A stretch of 64,000 bases of DNA from Flexivirga caeni (GTDB lineage Bacteria; Actinomycetota; Actinomycetes; Actinomycetales; Dermatophilaceae): assembly GCF_003724155.1 (NCBI RefSeq), contig NZ_RJJQ01000015.1, positions 1 to 64,000 on the forward strand, given 5' to 3'. The notes beneath the pieces are model-generated. The model saw only the letters and a list, made by a program, of their open reading frames with translations, was not told the DNA's origin and made no database searches. Shown in pieces: positions 15,977-23,198 of the stretch (position 1 is the first letter of the stretch; each line of letters opens with the position of its first letter). Position numbers and translations under genes: made by a program.

Positions 15977-17011
15977 ATGTCCGACGTGGAACCGCCGATC
16001 CTCTTCTCCGTCGCCCCCGACTACTACCGCTTCGCTGTCGCGGAGTTGCGCGCTGCCCTGGATGTCACGAAGGTGCAGCGCGTCGGACCGGACGCTGGTG
16101 TTGCGCACCTGGGTTCGGGCGATCTCGCCGGCGCGGCCGACGCGTGCTGGGGTGGCGAGATCCCCCTGGTGCGGCATCTCGCGCGCGCGGACGCCGTGCG
16201 GGGCGCCGGCAGCGTTGACACCGCGGCGGCGCTCGCGGAGTGGGCGGCCAGCGTGCTGCTCGCCGCACTGGACGTCGGCGACACGATCAGCCTGCACACC
16301 TGGGACAGCGGCGACGCCGGTTTCGCGCCGGGCAAGGTGCGCCGCCCGTTGCTGGAACTGTTGCTGGACAACGGGATCCGGGTGGTCACGACGGGCGCCG
16401 ACACCGTCGGCAGCGTGTGCATCGGCACCGACCGGATCACCGCAGGAGTCAACCCGGCCGCGGTGTCGCTGTGCGATTGGCCGGGCGGTCGCATCCGGCT
16501 GGCGACGCGGCCGGAGCAGGTGTCGCGTGCGGAGTTCAAGCTGGAGGAACTCTTCTCGTACGTCGAGGCGCCGCGCGGCGATGTCGCGGTGGACCTTGGG
16601 GCCAGTCCGGGCGGCTGGACGAGAATCGTGCATTCCCAGAGGTTTCGGACCGTGCACTCCGTCGATCCGGCAGCGTTGGATGAGCGGGTGCTGGCGCTCC
16701 CTGGCGTCATACACCACCGGCAGACTGCCGGTGACTTCGTGAAGGCGTATGACGGCGAGGCCGTCGACCTGATCGTCAACGACATGCGGATGGTGCCGCA
16801 GCTGACCGCGCACACGATGGTGGAGGCAGCGCGGCTGCTGCGGCCTGGTGGATCGGCGATCGTCACCCTGAAACTCGGCACCAACAACCCCGAGAAGCAG
16901 ATCGACGACGCACTCGCAGTGCTCACGCAGGCCTACGACCCCAGCTTCATGCGGCAGTTGCAGCACAACCGGCACGAGGTGACGGTCGTCGCGACCCGGC
17001 GTGCCACTTGA
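15977..17011 (+). CDS. RlmM/FtsJ-like SAM-dependent RNA methyltransferase
   Basis: The 344-residue product has a THUMP-like N-terminal region (FSVAPDYYRFAVAELRAAL). A Rossmann methyltransferase domain follows with the SAM loop DLGASPGGWT (about residue 200) and IVNDMRMVP, in the manner of RlmM, which 2'-O-methylates 23S rRNA. The catalytic K-D-K-E type residues are plausible (RAEFKLEE, NDMR, TLKLG). The ATG at 15977 was chosen; an earlier in-frame ATG lies inside the upstream palindrome. Its TGA is the first triplet of the next palindrome. The exact rRNA target is unproven. Confidence 0.75.
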   Translation: MSDVEPPILFSVAPDYYRFAVAELRAALDVTKVQRVGPDAGVAHLGSGDLAGAADACWGGEIPLVRHLARADAVRGAGSVDTAAALAEWAASVLLAALDVGDTISLHTWDSGDAGFAPGKVRRPLLELLLDNGIRVVTTGADTVGSVCIGTDRITAGVNPAAVSLCDWPGGRIRLATRPEQVSRAEFKLEELFSYVEAPRGDVAVDLGASPGGWTRIVHSQRFRTVHSVDPAALDERVLALPGVIHHRQTAGDFVKAYDGEAVDLIVNDMRMVPQLTAHTMVEAARLLRPGGSAIVTLKLGTNNPEKQIDDALAVLTQAYDPSFMRQLQHNRHEVTVVATRRAT

Positions 17012-17097
17012 TCGAGAGGACCCCTTATGCATCGAGCGGACCCCATAACAGGGCCGATTTTGGGGTCCCCTCAATGCGTTGTGGGTCCTCTCGATCA
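17009..17097. terminator. Palindromic terminator shared by two convergent genes
   Basis: TGATCGAGAGGACCC (17009-17023) and its exact complement (17083-17097) begin precisely at the TGA stop codons of the two convergent genes (methyltransferase and YidC). Inner arms ATCGAGCGGACCCC and GGGGTCCCCTCAATGC form a second stem. It is a likely bidirectional terminator. Confidence 0.75.
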
Positions 17098-17676
17098 GAG
17101 CGCGGCAGCGGCGCGCAGGTGCCGGCGCTCCAGCAGGCTCCAGGTGGAGCTGGTCAGCAGATAGAGCATCGCGGCCAGCGGCATGAACGCCGCGAAGAGC
17201 ACCGACCCGAGTGAGAGGTATGGCGTCACCCGCCGCATCCGCTCGGCCACGGCGGCAACCTCGGGCGGCTGGCCTGCGGGAAGCGCGAGTTCCGGCAGGT
17301 GCGTGCGGGTGTCGAGCACGGTGAGCCAGGCGACCGCGACGATGAGCGCCAGCACCACGCCGAGCACGAATATCCCCGGCACGCCGACGACCAGCAGATG
17401 CCCGGACATCGGGACGCCGAGCAGTGACTGGTCGAGCAGCAGGTTCTGCTGGCCGGCGATCACCGGAGTGGTGAAGAGCCGGTAGATCGTCGCGAAGACC
17501 GGCGCTTGCGCGAGCGCGGTGAGCAGGCCCGGCCGGCGCATCAGCGGGTGCAGTGCCAGCCGGGTCAGCAGGGTGAGCGCGACGACCAGGGCCGCCGCGG
17601 GAACGTGCCTCGCCAGCGGCGCGACGACGGCATAGAGGAGATGGACGAACGGGTCGAGCACGGCAAGAATATGCAT
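17095..17676 (-). CDS. Small YidC/Oxa1-family insertase paralogue
   Basis: The 193-residue protein keeps the Oxa1 core. An amphipathic start and first helix (LYAVVAPLARHVPAAALVVA) are followed by the TRLALHPLMRRPG cytoplasmic region, and then three further helices (about 90-115, 155-175 and a final one). It lacks the large periplasmic domain and the long basic tail of a housekeeping YidC, so it is an accessory paralogue that would insert selected membrane proteins. The divergently coded neighbour on its 5' side is the same-strand DUF6412 protein, a pairing known in actinobacteria. Confidence 0.75.
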   Translation of the reverse strand: MHILAVLDPFVHLLYAVVAPLARHVPAAALVVALTLLTRLALHPLMRRPGLLTALAQAPVFATIYRLFTTPVIAGQQNLLLDQSLLGVPMSGHLLVVGVPGIFVLGVVLALIVAVAWLTVLDTRTHLPELALPAGQPPEVAAVAERMRRVTPYLSLGSVLFAAFMPLAAMLYLLTSSTWSLLERRHLRAAAAL

Positions 17677-17737
17677 GGCGAAAGAGCCTCCGGATCAAGG
17701 GAATTGACGGGTGATCGGAGGTGACCCCAGCAGTGGG

Positions 17738-18040
17738 TCAGGCCGGGGCCACCGCAGTCGCCCCGGGTGCTCGCGGCCGGGAATGGCCGGCTGCGTCCGG
17801 ATGAGTGCTCGGGAGTATGACGTCCGGCGCCCGCGCGCGGTGCGGTCCGACGCCTGCCTGCGCGGCCGGCTGAGGGAGCACGACGTGCAGCGCCACGAGG
17901 GCCAGCAACGCGGTCGCGATGACGACGCTGATGACCACTGACGAGGGGGTGCCACCCGCAAGAGACGCGAGCAGACCGAAAAGCACCGCCATACCGGCGA
18001 AGTGGGCGCGGGTGCGGTGCACGTTCTCGGTCAGTGCCAC
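17738..18040 (-). CDS. DUF6412 membrane protein
   Basis: This short 100-residue protein has two hydrophobic helices (MAVLFGLLASLAGG and ISVVIATALLALVALHVVL). Its hydrophilic tail ends in THPDAAGHSRPRAPG, the tail seen in DUF6412 proteins. It lies immediately upstream of, and co-directional with, the small YidC gene. This conserved pairing suggests a role in or dependence on that insertase. Function otherwise unknown. Confidence 0.7.
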   Translation of the reverse strand: MALTENVHRTRAHFAGMAVLFGLLASLAGGTPSSVVISVVIATALLALVALHVVLPQPAAQAGVGPHRARAPDVILPSTHPDAAGHSRPRAPGATAVAPA

Positions 18041-18103
18041 GTCGATCAGTCTGCGCCATACCGCGCGGGAGCGGCAAGGCGGCGGGAGTGGTTGAGTGGG
18101 GTC

Positions 18104-18631
18104 ATGGCTGACATGGCGACACTGACGACGGACATCCTGGTCGACGCGTTCACTCGGGTGCGCGACGAACTACCTTCGCAATTGGACGGATTGAGCGCAG
18201 AGGAACTGAGGTGGCGCCCCGCTCCGGACGCGAACCCGATCGGCTGGCTCGCCTGGCACCTCACCCGGGTGCAGGACGACCATCTCGCGGGGGTCGGCGA
18301 CGTCGAGCAGGCGTGGACCAGCGGCGGCTGGGCGGCGCGTTTCGGGCTGCCGTATGACGAGGGCGCCATCGGCTACGGGCAGACGAGTGCGGACGTCGGC
18401 GCATTCACGGTGCCTGACGCGTCGCTGCTGATCGGTTACCACGCAGCGGTTCACGACCTGAGCGTCGAGGTGGTCACGCAACTGCACACCCCGGCGGACT
18501 ACGAGCGCATCGTCGATGAGCGCTGGGATCCGCCGGTGACCGCGGCCGTGCGCATCGTTTCGGTGATCGGTGACATCACTCAGCATCTGGGGCAATTGGC
18601 TTATGTACGAGGGCTTCTCGATCAGCGCTGA
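18104..18631 (+). CDS. DinB/DUF664-family putative thiol transferase
   Basis: The 175-residue four-helix protein has the DinB-like pattern DGLSAEELRWRP, WLAWHLTRVQDDHL (first metal His), YHAAVHDLSVEVV and DITQHLGQLAYVRGL (third His). Many actinobacterial members are mycothiol-dependent S-transferases, and this is a reasonable guess. The ATG at 18104 was chosen by family length. It is divergent from the DUF6412 gene. Confidence 0.75.
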   Translation: MADMATLTTDILVDAFTRVRDELPSQLDGLSAEELRWRPAPDANPIGWLAWHLTRVQDDHLAGVGDVEQAWTSGGWAARFGLPYDEGAIGYGQTSADVGAFTVPDASLLIGYHAAVHDLSVEVVTQLHTPADYERIVDERWDPPVTAAVRIVSVIGDITQHLGQLAYVRGLLDQR

Positions 18632-18722
18632 GATCAGCGACCCAACCTGCGGACGGTCTTCGGCGTCATACGAAGCAGAGGTCGATCACTGAGCGATCGG
18701 CCGTGAGTGGGAGATGATCACG

Positions 18723-19391
18723 ATGCAACGCGCACGCATTGCACTGGCCGCCACCGGTGGGCTGATGCTGCTCCTCACCGGATGCAGCTCGAGCGGTGGA
18801 AAGACCGCCGCGCAGTCGCCAGCGAGTTCGTCCACATCGAGCGGCGCAGGACAGTCGTCCAGCCAGGCACCGAGCACCTCATCGACCGCATCGGCAGGGG
18901 GATCGAGCAGCACGTCCACGAGTTCGCCTGCCCCCGCTACGTCGTCAGCCGGCAAGCAGGTGCCGCGATGCACGGTCGCGCAACTGAAGGTCTCCGTCGG
19001 CATGGGGAACGCCGACATGCAGGGTGCGCATCGGCCGCTGCAGTTCACCAACATCGGCAAGGCGGCCTGTGAGCTCACCGGCGCGCCAGGGGTGTCGTAT
19101 GTCGCCGGCAACGATGGTCACCAGGTCGGATCGGCGGCGCAGCGCATCATCGGTCACCAGCAGGTTGTCATCCAGCCGAACGCCACTGCCTCCGCGGGGC
19201 TCTTCCTGTCCAGCGCGCCGCAGAAGTCGAACTGCACACAGATGAAGGTGCGCGGCATCCGGGTCTACCCGCCGGATTCCTACCAGGCGGCGTTCGTGCC
19301 GATGCAGGGAATCACCTGCAAACCGCCGCAGAACGGCCCGTTCCTGCGGGTCGGTCCGATCCTGCCCGGACCGAACAACGACGGGGTATGA
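18723..19391 (+). CDS. DUF4232 lipoprotein
   Basis: The 222-residue product begins MQRARIALAATGG and has the lipobox LLLTGC. A long Ser/Thr-rich linker of about 55 residues follows, then a DUF4232 domain (RCTVAQLKVSVG, LQFTNIGKAACELTGAPGVSYV, final CKPPQ). It is a surface lipoprotein of unknown function. The ATG at 18723 was preferred over the one at 18714 because GGGAG (18709-18713) is then spaced 9 bases away. The gene ends in a perfect inverted repeat made of two GTATGAC words. Confidence 0.8.
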   Translation: MQRARIALAATGGLMLLLTGCSSSGGKTAAQSPASSSTSSGAGQSSSQAPSTSSTASAGGSSSTSTSSPAPATSSAGKQVPRCTVAQLKVSVGMGNADMQGAHRPLQFTNIGKAACELTGAPGVSYVAGNDGHQVGSAAQRIIGHQQVVIQPNATASAGLFLSSAPQKSNCTQMKVRGIRVYPPDSYQAAFVPMQGITCKPPQNGPFLRVGPILPGPNNDGV

Positions 19392-19407
19392 CGTAGTCGT
19401 CATACCC
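19384..19407. terminator. Perfect hairpin made of two inverted GTATGAC words
   Basis: GGGTATGACG (19384-19393) and CGTCATACCC (19398-19407) pair completely around a 4-base loop. The stem overlaps the stop of the DUF4232 gene. There is no strong T run on either side, so it is at best a weak or factor-assisted terminator. Confidence 0.6.
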
Positions 19408-19432
19408 GTCGCCCCGGCTGTGACCGGGCGGG

Positions 19433-19873
19433 CTACGGACGCCACGGGCTTCCCGGTCCGCCAGGGCCCCAGGGTCCTGGGCCACCCGTGTGCTCGGTGA
19501 CCGAAGTGAGGTTCTTGTCGACCGTGACGAACGCGCGCTTCCCGTCGTCCGTGCCGAGCACGAAGTAGGTGCCGTCACGGCCCTTGAGCACGGCCTTGAC
19601 CTGCACGCGTGGCTTCTTGGCTTTCACTGCGGCGGTGACCTTGGCCAATTCGGTGCCGGTCACCTTGCTGGCCGGTCGCATCCGGCCCGGGCCGAAGTCG
19701 GGGCCACCGGTGCAGTGCGGTGCGAATGCGGGTCGTGCAGGCTGGGTGGTTGCCGATGGGGTCGGACCGGCGCCATGGGCGGCAAGTGCCTCTCCGGCGG
19801 ACACCGTGCCGCCGAGGACGACTGCGCCGGCCAGGCCGAAGCCGATCATGAGGGACACGCGCTTTCCGGTCAT
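19433..19873 (-). CDS. Exported protein of unknown function
   Basis: The 146-residue product has an N-terminal signal peptide (KRVSLMIGFGLAGAVVLGGT, cleavage probably after EALA). A compact domain follows, PASKVTGTELAKVTAAVKAK...FVLGTDDGKRAFVTVD, which resembles small PepSY-like extracytoplasmic domains only in layout. The tail is glycine/proline-rich (GGPGPWGPGGPG). No family is assigned. It is followed on its 5' side by the membrane gene at 19943. Confidence 0.55.
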   Translation of the reverse strand: MTGKRVSLMIGFGLAGAVVLGGTVSAGEALAAHGAGPTPSATTQPARPAFAPHCTGGPDFGPGRMRPASKVTGTELAKVTAAVKAKKPRVQVKAVLKGRDGTYFVLGTDDGKRAFVTVDKNLTSVTEHTGGPGPWGPGGPGSPWRP

Positions 19874-19942
19874 CTTCTTCTCCTGTCATTCTTCGGGATT
19901 CAGCCGAGTTGTCTCGGCGGGAGATGTGGGCAGGCCCGGGTC

Positions 19943-20407
19943 TCAGCGGCGCCGCCGGTGGGAGGCCGCTGCGTAGGCAGGGACGCCGACGACGGCAACC
20001 ACCAGGTGCATGGTCATCAGTGCGAGCACCCCGGCGAGGTTGCTGTGGGGGATGAACCGCGTTGCCAGCAGCACCAGGTCGGGCGTGAACGACGCGATCA
20101 CGGCGACCGGAACGACGATGCGAAGCGTCGTGCGCGGCTGCCGTGCTCGACGCAGCAGCATGGACCAACCGACCCAGCCGGCAAGTAGCCCGGCGACGGT
20201 GAACAGACCGAAGACCGGCAGCTGCAGCGGCCCGAAGGCGTGGTCTGCACCTGTCTGGACGCCAATCGCGGCAACCAGCGCATTGACCGCGACGGCGAGG
20301 ACGGCCGCGCCGCCCAGGATGCCGGTCGTGGACCACGGGAGGCGTGTGGTCGCTGGTGAGCTTGGTGTCGCCGGATGCGCGTGGGGCGGTGTGACGAGGT
20401 GGGACAT
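19943..20407 (-). CDS. Four-helix membrane protein (DUF6069-like)
   Basis: The 154-residue product has four predicted membrane helices (about residues 28-50, 65-85, 98-115 and 125-145) and a short basic C-terminus (SHRRRR). Its size and helix pattern fit the DUF6069 family, but this is a tentative match. It diverges from the TetR gene across a clear operator, so it is the likely regulated target. Confidence 0.5.
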   Translation of the reverse strand: MSHLVTPPHAHPATPSSPATTRLPWSTTGILGGAAVLAVAVNALVAAIGVQTGADHAFGPLQLPVFGLFTVAGLLAGWVGWSMLLRRARQPRTTLRIVVPVAVIASFTPDLVLLATRFIPHSNLAGVLALMTMHLVVAVVGVPAYAAASHRRRR

Positions 20408-20454
20408 GTCGGGCTCCCTGATGCTGAGTTGCCTTCAAGCTATTACGAGACCAA

Positions 20455-20480
20455 TTAGTACCGTAATAATACGGAACTAA
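20455..20480. promoter_or_regulatory. TetR-type operator
   Basis: TTAGTACCGTA (20455-20465) and TACGGAACTAA (20470-20480) form an inverted repeat with one mismatch around a 4-base centre (ATAA). It lies in an AT-rich stretch between the divergent membrane gene and the TetR gene, 26 bases before the TetR start. Position and symmetry are typical of autoregulated TetR operators. Confidence 0.75.
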
Positions 20481-20506
20481 CAAGTCCCGAAAGATAGGAT
20501 TGCGCT

Positions 20507-21157
20507 GTGAGCCGACTCGACAGCCCCCCGGATGCCCAGCGGTCGACCGAGTCTCGCGTTGAGTCGGCTCCGGCCGTCCGGCGCGCCGGACGGCCGCGGG
20601 ATCCGATGCTGGAGTCGGCGATGCTGTCCGTCACTCGGCGCTTGCTGATCGAGCATGGGTATGACGGCATGACCGTCGAAGCAGTCGCCAAAGCTGCTGG
20701 GACCGGGAAGGCTGCGCTCTACCGGCGCTGGCCGGGCAAGTCCGAGTTGGTCATCGCCGCTGTGCGCGCGCTCCAGGCCCCGGTGGTCGTTCCTGACACC
20801 GGCTCACTTCGGGGGGATCTGCTCGAGTGCGCGCGCCACTACACCAGTGGCCACGAGGAAGCGGCGTTGGTGATGGGCGCTCTGCTCAGCGACGCGACGC
20901 GCCATCCCGAGCTCGGCAAGGCCGCGTATGACGCAATCGGCGCGCCGCCCGCCGCGGCATTGGCCGCGGTGATCCGGCGCTGGACGGATCGGGGGGTGAT
21001 CAAGGCATCGGCGCCGATCGAGTTGATCGGCGGGCTCCTGCCCGCGATCGCGTTCCGGAACGTCGTCATGCGGCGGACGCGGCTTGACGTCGGCACTGCG
21101 GAAACGCTCATCGACGGTGTTCTGTTGCCAGCGCTCACCGCGGGCCAGGTGGACTGA
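20507..21157 (+). CDS. TetR/AcrR-family repressor
   Basis: The 216-residue protein has a TetR helix-turn-helix (LIEHGYDGMTVEAVAKAAGT, then GKAALYRRWPGKSELV) and an all-helical ligand domain with a TetR_C_16-like pattern. It starts at GTG 20507 after AAAGATAGG. The inverted repeat upstream is its probable operator. The divergent small membrane protein and the exported protein beyond it are the likely regulon. Ligand unknown. Confidence 0.85.
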   Translation: MSRLDSPPDAQRSTESRVESAPAVRRAGRPRDPMLESAMLSVTRRLLIEHGYDGMTVEAVAKAAGTGKAALYRRWPGKSELVIAAVRALQAPVVVPDTGSLRGDLLECARHYTSGHEEAALVMGALLSDATRHPELGKAAYDAIGAPPAAALAAVIRRWTDRGVIKASAPIELIGGLLPAIAFRNVVMRRTRLDVGTAETLIDGVLLPALTAGQVD

Positions 21158-21204
21158 CCCGGAGCGAAGCCCGCAAACGCACCCAGGTTTTCCCAGCGAG
21201 CGGG

Positions 21205-21550
21205 TCAGATGACAACTACGTCGAGTTCGGGGTAGCGGTCCAGGAGCTTGCGATCCAGGGTTGTCGGCGAGCTCGACATGCAGAGTGCGAACGCCGCTAG
21301 GTAGTCGTCGGCCTACAGTTTGTGGCTGCGATCGTCGGTCGCCGACAGGCGCCGGAACCCATCGGTGATCCCGACTGGTTCATCGTGCCAATCGAACCGC
21401 TCGTCGGACAGGACGATATCTACGACATCCCACGCCTGGCGGCTGCTCATCGCGTCGGCGGACATGACGGCAGGGTTGGACAGGACGCGCATCAGGCTCA
21501 TCGCCGTCACTCGGCAGACACCGGACCGGCCCGACATCGAGGAGAGTCAC
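21205..21550 (-). pseudogene. vapC: Broken VapC toxin (PIN domain)
   Basis: Directly after vapB, with a GTGA overlap, the frame opens with VTLLDV, a PIN-domain start. It loses phase, then shows RVLSNPAVMSADAMSSRQAW and, after an in-frame TAG near 21313, ADDYLAAFALC and LDRKLLDRYPELDVVVI. The family normally has about 60 residues between the first two pieces; these are deleted. With a deletion, a frameshift and a nonsense codon the toxin cannot be made intact. Confidence 0.75.
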
Positions 21551-21795
21551 CCGAACGCCTGATGCAGGTCGTCTGCTTCCTGCGCAAGCGCGTCGGCCGC
21601 TTCGATGTCGGCCTGGGTGACGGTCGGATCGTCAGATCCGACCAGCGGGAACGACACTCGTCGCCCTGGCCGCGACCGGCCGATCTCGGTGGCCACGGCA
21701 CGTTCGAAGAGGTCCTTCAGCGACTCCCCACGGGTCGCGGCTCGCGCCTTGGCGGCCCGCATCAGCTCGTCGGGGAGATCCACCGTTGTACGCAT
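21547..21795 (-). CDS. vapB: VapB-type antitoxin (ribbon-helix-helix)
   Basis: The 82-residue protein begins MRTTVDLPDELMRAAKARAA, a ribbon-helix-helix DNA-binding fold, and ends in an acidic toxin-wrapping tail (DIEAADALAQEADDLHQAFG). It precedes a vapC relic with the usual 4-base overlap. With the toxin dead it may be free to decay or to act only as a DNA-binding protein. Confidence 0.85.
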   Translation of the reverse strand: MRTTVDLPDELMRAAKARAATRGESLKDLFERAVATEIGRSRPGRRVSFPLVGSDDPTVTQADIEAADALAQEADDLHQAFG

Positions 21796-21914
21796 AAAAC
21801 ATATTACCCGCCGTGGGATGCGGGGGCCTCGTCGGAGGTTGAGGGCATGGCGCAGCTGCAGGTTCGCGTGCTCATTTCGTGCCCAGTGGGTTGCCCATTA
21901 CTGTCCAGGACAGC

Positions 21915-21940
21915 AAGAACCCCGGTTTCCCGGGGTTCTT
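21915..21940. terminator. Strong GC hairpin
   Basis: AAGAACCCCGG (21915-21925) and CCGGGGTTCTT (21930-21940) pair perfectly around a TTTC loop. It has the form of an intrinsic terminator stem with short A/T flanks. No gene on either strand clearly ends at it, so it may mark the end of a lost gene. Confidence 0.6.
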
Positions 21941-22033
21941 CGCTGGATGTGGCGGTGGGAACCGTCGCTGGTGCGCCCGCTCGTTCCTCGCGGCCCCCAG
22001 CTCCTCCCAAATCCCGCTGCATCCAATCACACG

Positions 22034-22073
22034 AAGAGGGACCCCGACGGAAATACGTGTCGGGGTCCCTCTT
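22034..22073 (-). terminator. Terminator of tRNA-Ser(CGA)
   Basis: AAGAGGGACCCCGAC (22034-22048) pairs perfectly with its complement at 22059-22073. It lies 2 bases beyond the CCA end of the minus-strand tRNA. Confidence 0.8.
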
Positions 22074-22075
22074 CT

Positions 22076-22165
22076 TGGCGGTGGCGGTGGGATTTGAACC
22101 CACGGTGGAGTCGCCCCCACACAACATTTCGAGTGTTGCACCTTCGGCCGCTCGGACACGCCACC
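22076..22165 (-). tRNA. tRNA-Ser (anticodon CGA)
   Basis: The 90-base gene folds as a type II (long variable arm) tRNA. The 7-bp acceptor stem is GGUGGCG/CGCCACC, the anticodon loop is CUCGAAA, and the T arm is GUGGG-UUCAAAU-CCCAC. The discriminator is G, with an encoded CCA at 22076-22078. Anticodon CGA reads UCG serine codons. Confidence 0.95.
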
Positions 22166-22221
22166 GCCGACGAGAGTACCGGACCGCTGCGATCGCGCCA
22201 AAACGGATGCGAGGCAGCAGC

Positions 22222-22263
22222 CTCGATACGCCTCCCTCGCTGCGCTCCTCCGGTTACTCGGCC
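22222..22263. repeat. Dispersed CTCGCTGCGCTCCTCC-type repeat
   Basis: The segment TCGATACGCCTCCCTCGCTG, then CGCTCCTCCGGTTACTCG, is a copy of the same repeat type found inside dnaX (29957-29999) and the E2 linker (3519-3570). This copy is intergenic, just beyond the stop of the LytR_C gene. Confidence 0.6.
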
Positions 22264-22274
22264 ACCCAGGCGAG

Positions 22275-22808
22275 CTACGGCGTGGGGGTCGAGCAGCCGG
22301 GCGGGAGCGAAACCTTTGCAGGGGGAGCGGACTTGATCGTGGGAGCTTCGTCGCCCAGCACCACGTCGACCGAGTCGTCGGTGCGGCCGTCCTGGACGAG
22401 GGTCGCGCCGTGGAGGTACTTCTCGACATACGTCGTGGCGTCCTTCTTGCCCTTCGGCCCGAAGCGGATCTGTCCGACACCGCTGAGTGACTCCTTGTAG
22501 GGGTCGTTGCTGACCGTGCCGATCGTGAACCCGTGCGTCTGCAGGGCCGCGGCCGTCCGCTTCGCGACACCGCTGTCGGATGAGGCGTTGTAGACGTTGA
22601 GGGTGAAGATCGACTGCGGCGGCGCGGTGGTGGTCACGGCGCACGATGACGAGGCCGACGGCGACGATTCGGTCGACTTGCGCATGAACGCCAGCGCGTA
22701 GAACAGGGCGCCGAAGAGGAGCAGCACGGCGACAACGAGCACGATGATCGAGCGGCGCTGCCGGCGGCGCCGGGCATGGGCCAGGCCGTCCTCGCGGACG
22801 TAACTCAT
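22275..22808 (-). CDS. Membrane-anchored LytR_C-domain protein
   Basis: The 177-residue protein has a basic N-terminus (ARRRRQRRS), one membrane helix (IIVLVVAVLLLFGALFYALAF), a Ser-rich linker and one LytR_C domain (FTLNVYNASSDSGVAKRTA, then VGQIRFGPKG, then DSVDVVLGDE). LytR_C domains normally trail the LCP catalytic domain of cell-wall polymer ligases; here the domain stands alone outside the membrane. Its ATG overlaps the stop of a 21-residue upstream frame. A related two-domain protein lies at 23316-24140. Confidence 0.8.
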   Translation of the reverse strand: MSYVREDGLAHARRRRQRRSIIVLVVAVLLLFGALFYALAFMRKSTESSPSASSSCAVTTTAPPQSIFTLNVYNASSDSGVAKRTAAALQTHGFTIGTVSNDPYKESLSGVGQIRFGPKGKKDATTYVEKYLHGATLVQDGRTDDSVDVVLGDEAPTIKSAPPAKVSLPPGCSTPTP

Positions 22809-22870
22809 CGCCGCCCCCTCCTGCGTCGGGTGCGGCGATTCGTCCTGAGCCCTGGTGGTCGCTTGCTCAT
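22805..22870 (-). CDS. Possible 21-residue leader ORF coupled to the LytR_C gene
   Basis: The frame MSKRPPGLRTNRRTRRRRGR R ends in a TGA that overlaps the LytR_C ATG (ATGA). The first nine codons lie in a 27-base direct repeat, whose other copy overlaps the end of the preceding gene and also provides a GTG start (VSKRPPGLR). It could be a translated coupling leader or a chance product of the duplication. Confidence 0.35.
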   Translation of the reverse strand: MSKRPPGLRTNRRTRRRRGRR

Positions 22871-22907
22871 GGGCATCCCCTCCTGAGCCCTGGTGGTCGC
22901 TTGCTCA
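22843..22907. repeat. 27-base exact direct repeat
   Basis: The 27 bases at 22843-22869 recur exactly at 22881-22907, separated by 11 bases. The unit starts TCCTGAGCCCTGG and ends GCTTGCTCA. The duplication covers the end of the gene at 22905 and the start of the tiny ORF before the LytR_C gene. Confidence 0.85.
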
Positions 22908-23198
22908 CAGCACCAGCACCCGCGCATGCAGCACCGGCCGTTGCTGCAGGGCTGCGCGCAGCGCCCGGTGCAGGCCGTCCTCGAGATAGAGGTCGCCTTC
23001 CCAGGCGACGACGTGCGCGAAGATGTCGCCGTAGAACGTTGAATCCTCCGACAGCAATGTGTCCAGATCGAGGGTGCGCTTGACCGTCACGAGTTCGTCG
23101 AGCCGCACGACGCGCGGCGACACGGTGCTCCAGTCCCTCGGACTGACCAGGCCGTGATCAGGGTAGGGTCGCCCGTCGCCCACCGCCTTGAAGATCAC
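22905..23198 (-). CDS. Conserved actinobacterial protein (ParB/VapB-like annotation)
   Basis: The 97-residue product (VIFKAVGDGRPYPDHGL, VRLDELVTVKRTLDLDTLL, YLEDGLHRALRAALQQR) matches a highly conserved actinobacterial protein. Automated pipelines sometimes label it a VapB-family antitoxin; its LEDGLHRALRA segment recalls ParB-like fold motifs. No toxin accompanies it. The GTG at 23198 was chosen because conservation starts there; an in-frame ATG at 23306 adds an unconserved arginine-rich lead. It is probably cytoplasmic, with function unknown. Confidence 0.65.
   Translation of the reverse strand: MIFKAVGDGRPYPDHGLVSPRDWSTVSPRVVRLDELVTVKRTLDLDTLLSEDSTFYGDIFAHVVAWEGDLYLEDGLHRALRAALQQRPVLHARVLVL

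Larger units (their letters stand above)
21796..22075. other. Gene-free stretch downstream of tRNA-Ser(CGA)
   Basis: I see no supported gene. The stretch holds two hairpins (21915-21940 and 22034-22073) and a 13-base palindrome CTGTCCAGGACAG (21901-21913). It also lacks any GTATGNC copy, as does the flanking vapB region. Confidence 0.5.
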
